NCBI GenBank assembly: GCA_964587515.1
Contig: CAZPMO010000188.1
Span: 1 to 9,447 of the forward strand
DNA from: CAZPMO01 sp964587515
Lineage (GTDB): Bacteria; Pseudomonadota; Alphaproteobacteria; MPNO01
Direction: 5' to 3'
Length of the DNA stretch: 9,447 nucleotides
Part shown: piece by piece, positions 5,752-9,447 of the stretch
How positions within the stretch are numbered: the stretch's first letter is position 1
Layout of the letters: the number at the start of each line of letters is the position of its first letter
Translations under genes and position numbers: made by a program
Notes under the pieces: generated by a model
Database searches by the model: none
Told to the model about the DNA's origin: nothing
Seen by the model: only the letters and a program-made list of their open reading frames with translations

Positions 5752-6954
5752 ATGTCGGCGGTTGCTGATAAGATTGAGAAAAAAGAGCCCGACCTGACCC
5801 ACGAGCGTGAGCCGATCGCGCTTGAGGATCTTGTCGATCTCGCACGCGATCGTTCCATCTCATCGCGCAACCAACTGGTCGAAACGCTCGGCGACCTGTA
5901 TCTCGACGGCGAACAGCCGGTCGGTGATTCAGAGCGCGACCTGATGACCGATATTCTTCATCGTCTCATCCGTGACGTCGAGATGGCGGTACGCCAGCGC
6001 CTGGCCGAAAGGCTGGCGGTTGAACCCGACGCGCCACGCGAATTGGTCACCACGCTTGCCAACGACGCCATCGAGGTGGCGCATCCGATCCTGGTGGCCT
6101 CCGAAGCGCTTGAGGATTCAGAGCTGATCGAAATCGTGCGCCACCGGACGATGCAGCACCGCCAGGCGATCGCGACCCGCCAGGAAGTCGCGGAGAACGT
6201 GTCGGACGCGCTGGTGGATTCCGGCGATGTGAACGTCATCGAGACGCTGATCCGCAACCAGGGCGCGTCGATTGCGCCGGAAGCCCTGGCCGCGCTGGTG
6301 GAGGCGTCGAAGAACATCGAGGTGTACCAGAAGCCTCTGGTGGCGCGTTCCGATCTGACGCCCCGTCTCGCCAAGCAGATGTATTGGTGGGTCTCGGCGG
6401 CGCTCCGCAAGCACATCGCGACCAATTACGAGATCGATTCAACGGAGCTGGACAGCAAGATCGTCAGCACGGTCCAGGATATCCTGGGCGTCCGGGAATC
6501 CGTCGATCTGCCGGCCGACGGGCTCGACGAGCTGGCCCGCAAGCTCGCCGACCGCGGCGCCGTCACGACACGGCTGCTGATCGAATCCCTGCGCCAGCGC
6601 GAGGTTTCCCTTTTCGAGGCGCTATTTGCCCGCCTGGTCGGGCTGAAGAAATCACTGGTGCGCCGCTTTATCTTCGAATCCGGCGGCGAATGTCTCGCCA
6701 TCGCCTGCAAGGCGGCGAATATCTACAAGGCCGACTTCACGACCATCTTCCTGCTGAGCCGCAGCGCCCGGCCGGGCGAGAAGCTGGTTGATCCCAACGA
6801 GCTGTCGCGCGCGGTTGCGTTCTATGACCGCATTACCTCCGACACCGCCCGCAAGGTGGTCCAGCGCTGGCACCTCGATCCCGACTATCTTGACGCGCTC
6901 AAGAAGATGCACGGCAAGCGAAAGCGCCCACGCCGCACCGCCACGGCTGGATAA
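5752..6954 (+). CDS. DUF2336 family protein, second of a tandem pair
   Basis: Function unknown. This 400-residue paralogue of the gene before it aligns along almost its whole length. From EVSLFE (284) to DPDYL (380) I count about two-thirds identical residues. Shared landmarks are LVDLARDRS (27-35), LANDAIEVAHPIL (102-114), YWWVSAALR (211-219), LVRRFIFESGGECLAI (302-317) and IFLLSRSARPGEK (332-344). It differs by a charged N-terminal extension of about 20 residues and a basic tail, KRKRPRR (389-395), which could bind nucleic acid, acidic lipid or a partner. No Shine-Dalgarno precedes the ATG at 5752 and no better in-frame start exists nearby. The gap before it has a possible separate CtrA site, so it may be transcribed both with the first gene and alone. 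An ancient tandem duplication is the simplest origin. Confidence 0.85.
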   Translation: MSAVADKIEKKEPDLTHEREPIALEDLVDLARDRSISSRNQLVETLGDLYLDGEQPVGDSERDLMTDILHRLIRDVEMAVRQRLAERLAVEPDAPRELVTTLANDAIEVAHPILVASEALEDSELIEIVRHRTMQHRQAIATRQEVAENVSDALVDSGDVNVIETLIRNQGASIAPEALAALVEASKNIEVYQKPLVARSDLTPRLAKQMYWWVSAALRKHIATNYEIDSTELDSKIVSTVQDILGVRESVDLPADGLDELARKLADRGAVTTRLLIESLRQREVSLFEALFARLVGLKKSLVRRFIFESGGECLAIACKAANIYKADFTTIFLLSRSARPGEKLVDPNELSRAVAFYDRITSDTARKVVQRWHLDPDYLDALKKMHGKRKRPRRTATAG

Positions 6955-7049
6955 CCGCTGGTTTCAGCCGCCCTTCGACGTATCGCCGCCGCATCGAAGC
7001 GGATATGCTCGCCGGCGCATAACAAGGCACCAGCGGAGGCATATCACGG
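6955..7049 (+). other. Leader region of the molybdenum hydroxylase gene with interleaved inverted repeats
   Basis: CCGCTGGT (6955-6962) pairs with ACCAGCGG (7029-7036), and GATATGC (7002-7008) with GCATATC (7039-7045). The order A-B-A'-B' would need a pseudoknot to form both. The second member of each lies over or beside the ribosome-binding site GGAGG (7035-7039), ten bases before the ATG. Short arms of this size may be chance. Confidence 0.25.
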
Positions 7050-9392
7050 ATGGACGACCGGCCGTCGAGCGGGCTCGGCGCGCGCGTGACGCGTAACGAG
7101 GACGGGCCGCTGCTGCGCGGTTGCGCCCGCTTTGTCGATGACATCCATCTGCCGGGCATGCTGCACGCGGCGTTCGTCCGCAGCCAACACGCCCATGCCC
7201 TGATCCGGACAATCGATACCGCCCCGGCGCGCGCGCTGGCGGGCGTCCACGCGGTCTTCTCGCTGGCCGACCTTACGCCGCATCTGTCATCGGAGCGCTT
7301 GCCGGTGGCCATGCCGGCGGCCGGCCTGCGTCAATCACTCGACCCATGGGTGCTGGCCCGGGACGAGGTCTGCTATGTCGGCGAGCCGCTCGCGGTCGTC
7401 ATCGCCGATCATCCCTATACCGCCGAGGACGCCGCCGCGCTGGTCGTGGTCGATTATGAGACGCTGCCGACGGCGGCGGATGTCCGGGCCGCGTTGGCGC
7501 CGGACGCGGCATGCGCCCATCGCGACGCCGACGATAATCTGGTCGCGCGCTTCGCCCTGGAATATGGCGACTGCGATGGCGCGATCGCGCGCGCGCCTCA
7601 TGTTTTCCACGACTCCTTTTTCCTGCACAAGGGGCTCGGCCAGGCGATGGAATGTAGGGGCGTTGTCGCCCGTCACGACCCAACCGACGATCTGCTGACG
7701 GTATGGTCGGGAACCCAGATGGCGCATCGCGGGCTGAATATTCTGGTTACGCTGCTGGGCTGCGACGAGGATCGCATTCGCGTGGTGACGCCCGACGTGG
7801 GCGGCGGGTTCGGTCCCAAATTCGTGTTCTATTCCGAGGAAGTCGTGGTGCCGCTGGCGGCCCGCCTGCTGGCCCGGCCCGTAAAATGGATCGAGGACCG
7901 CCGCGAACATTTCACCGCCACCACCCAAGAACGCGACCAGCATTGGCAGGTCGAGGCGGCCGCCGATGGCGACGGAAGGCTGATCGCGCTTCGCGGTTCA
8001 CTGGTCCACGACCACGGCGCCTACACGCCCTATGGCGTGAACCTGCCCTATAACTCCGCGACCAACCTGCTGGGCCCCTATGTGCTGCCCAACTACGCGC
8101 TGGAGATTTCGGTCGCCGCGACCAACAAGACTCCGGTGACGCCGGTGCGCGGCGCGGGCCGGCCGCAGGGCACCTTCGTGATGGAGCGCATGCTCGACCG
8201 CATCGCGCGCGAACTTGGCCTCGATCGCGTCGAGGTGCGCCGCCGCAATCTGATCGGCCCGGAACGCATGCCCTACACCACACCGGTCAAATCCCGCGAC
8301 GGGTCCGCCATGACATACGACAGCGGCGATTACCCGGCGGCCATGGAAATGGCGCTGACGCGCATCGACTATGACGGGTTCCCGGCCCGGCGCGACGCGG
8401 CGCGGGCGGCGGGCCGGTTCCTCGGCATCGGCGTCGCCAACTATGTGGAGGGCACCGGACGCGGCCCGTTCGAATCCGCCAGGGTGCGCATCGCGCCGTC
8501 GGGCCGGGTCACGGTTTATACCGGCGCCACCGATCAGGGCCAGGGCGGCAAGACCACGCTGGCCCAGCTCTGCGCCGCCGAGCTTGGCCTGGAGGCAAGC
8601 GACGTGGACGTGATCCTGGGCGATACCAAGACCGTGCCGCACGGTCTCGGCGCGTTCGCGAGCCGCCAGGCGGTGACCGCGGGCTCCTCGGTGCACTTGG
8701 CTGCCGGCGCGGTGCGCGACAAGGCATTGCGCGCGGCGGCGCATATGCTGGAGGCCGCCGAGAACGATCTCGAACTGGTGGGTGGACGGATTCAGGTGCG
8801 CGGCGTGGCCGATATGGCGGTGCCGCTCGCCGATGTGGCGCGGTCGCTGGCCGGCATACCGGGCCTCAATCTGCCCGGCGGCATGGAGCCGGGGCTCGAA
8901 GCCAGCGCCAATTTTTCGCCGGATACGCTGACCTATTGCAGCGGCACCCACGCCGCCGAGATCGAGGTCGATCCCGAGACCGGCGCGGTCCGCATTCTCA
9001 CCTATATCGCGGTCCACGATTCAGGACGGCTGATCAATCCCATGATCGTCGACGGCCAGGTGATGGGCGGGCTCGCCCACGGCATCGGATCGGCGTTGTT
9101 CGAGAAAATGGTGTTCGACGAGGCCGGCCAGCCGCTGACCACCAATTTCGCCGATTACCTGTTACCGAGCGCGCCGGATTTGCCGACGGTCGACCTCGCC
9201 CATATGGAATCGCCGACGCCGTTGAACCCCATCGGAGTCAAGGGGGCCGGTGAAGGCGGGACGATACCGGCCCCGGCGGCGATCGTCTCGGCCATAGAGG
9301 ACGCGCTCGGCCCGTTCGGCGTGCGGATTGCCGAGACACCGATCACGCCATCGCGTATCGTGGAGATGATCGCCGGGGGCGCAACCAAATAA
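7050..9392 (+). CDS. Molybdopterin-binding subunit, xanthine dehydrogenase / CoxL-like family
   Basis: Predicted large catalytic subunit of a molybdenum hydroxylase, 780 residues, a normal length. The N-terminal a/b hammerhead domain runs to about 145 (VRSQHAHALIRTID, GEPLAVVIAD), followed by the cofactor-binding domains: GGGFGPK (251-257), VRGAGRPQ (366-373), TDQGQGGKTTL (494-504), and the C-terminal KGAGEGGTIPAPA (731-743), with E735 as the expected catalytic glutamate. The loop after the molybdenum site reads VRGAGR rather than the AYxCSFR of true CO dehydrogenase, so it belongs with form II-like homologues of unknown substrate. MECRG (200-204) has Cys where MEPRG is usual. The ATG at 7050 follows GGAGG by ten bases. 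No FAD- or [2Fe-2S]-binding subunit is present upstream, and the downstream side is lost at the window end. Its TAA stop is also the first codon of a dispersed repeat. Confidence 0.93.
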   Translation: MDDRPSSGLGARVTRNEDGPLLRGCARFVDDIHLPGMLHAAFVRSQHAHALIRTIDTAPARALAGVHAVFSLADLTPHLSSERLPVAMPAAGLRQSLDPWVLARDEVCYVGEPLAVVIADHPYTAEDAAALVVVDYETLPTAADVRAALAPDAACAHRDADDNLVARFALEYGDCDGAIARAPHVFHDSFFLHKGLGQAMECRGVVARHDPTDDLLTVWSGTQMAHRGLNILVTLLGCDEDRIRVVTPDVGGGFGPKFVFYSEEVVVPLAARLLARPVKWIEDRREHFTATTQERDQHWQVEAAADGDGRLIALRGSLVHDHGAYTPYGVNLPYNSATNLLGPYVLPNYALEISVAATNKTPVTPVRGAGRPQGTFVMERMLDRIARELGLDRVEVRRRNLIGPERMPYTTPVKSRDGSAMTYDSGDYPAAMEMALTRIDYDGFPARRDAARAAGRFLGIGVANYVEGTGRGPFESARVRIAPSGRVTVYTGATDQGQGGKTTLAQLCAAELGLEASDVDVILGDTKTVPHGLGAFASRQAVTAGSSVHLAAGAVRDKALRAAAHMLEAAENDLELVGGRIQVRGVADMAVPLADVARSLAGIPGLNLPGGMEPGLEASANFSPDTLTYCSGTHAAEIEVDPETGAVRILTYIAVHDSGRLINPMIVDGQVMGGLAHGIGSALFEKMVFDEAGQPLTTNFADYLLPSAPDLPTVDLAHMESPTPLNPIGVKGAGEGGTIPAPAAIVSAIEDALGPFGVRIAETPITPSRIVEMIAGGATK

Positions 9393-9447
9393 TACCAAGG
9401 ATCACCGATAATGACCCATAAAGACGGCCTGCCAAGGTTTTCGGTTA
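9390..9447 (+). repeat. 58-base dispersed repeat, copy 2 (possibly truncated by window end)
   Basis: Begins TAATACCAAGGATCAC and matches the reverse complement of 53-110 at 51 of 58 bases; the seven differences are scattered single substitutions. Its first three bases are the TAA stop codon of the molybdenum hydroxylase gene. No ORF can be supported after the stop. The repeat probably continues past the window. Confidence 0.85.

Noticed and set aside
7998..9017. 339-codon open frame antisense to the molybdenum hydroxylase gene
   Set aside because: Biased His/Arg/Gly composition, no motifs, and it is fully covered by a gene with intact catalytic motifs.
7050..9392. Assignment as aerobic carbon monoxide dehydrogenase large subunit
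   Set aside because: The AYxCSFR active-site loop of form I enzymes is absent (VRGAGR instead), and no coxM or coxS gene is in view.

Overview
The window reads as chromosomal DNA of a GC-rich alphaproteobacterium, probably Rhodospirillales-like or a neighbouring order. Four things support this: the gene order dapF-mtaB-ftsY with ATGA stop/start overlaps, the CGNATRC form of the DapF active site, two DUF2336 proteins (a mostly alphaproteobacterial family), and a perfect CtrA-type TTAA-N7-TTAA site. The lineage is an inference from these features; there is no rRNA or other decisive marker. No tRNA, rRNA, CRISPR array, transposase or phage gene was seen.

Layout. Positions 1-114 are non-coding and repeat-rich, ending just after the stop of a minus-strand metallo-beta-lactamase-fold hydrolase (115-993). 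A 158-base divergent promoter region (994-1151) separates it from a tight housekeeping operon on the plus strand: dapF (lysine/peptidoglycan precursor synthesis, 1152-1985), mtaB (tRNA ms2t6A modification, 1982-3226) and ftsY (signal recognition particle receptor, 3223-4173). A perfect 24-bp inverted repeat (4148-4201) spans the ftsY stop codon and supplies its last seven codons. It is followed by a small convergent minus-strand ORF (4207-4440).

An AT-rich divergent regulatory region (4441-4584) holds a palindrome with TATAAT on both strands, one perfect and one near CtrA box. After it come two tandem DUF2336 paralogues (4585-5670 and 5752-6954), the second with its own near-CtrA box. The last gene (7050-9392) is a molybdopterin-binding subunit of the xanthine dehydrogenase/CO-dehydrogenase-like family, without its usual FeS and FAD partner genes in view.

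The window ends carry two copies of one 58-base repeat in opposite orientation (53-110 and 9390-9447, 51/58 identical). Each lies directly after the stop codon of the flanking gene, and one supplies that stop codon.

How the genes work together: the three operon genes are core functions kept together by ancestry rather than by a shared pathway. The part most likely to hide undescribed biology is 4207-6954, a candidate CtrA-controlled unit of two DUF2336 paralogues and a divergent small protein. The repeats sitting on stop codons are the most striking non-coding signal.
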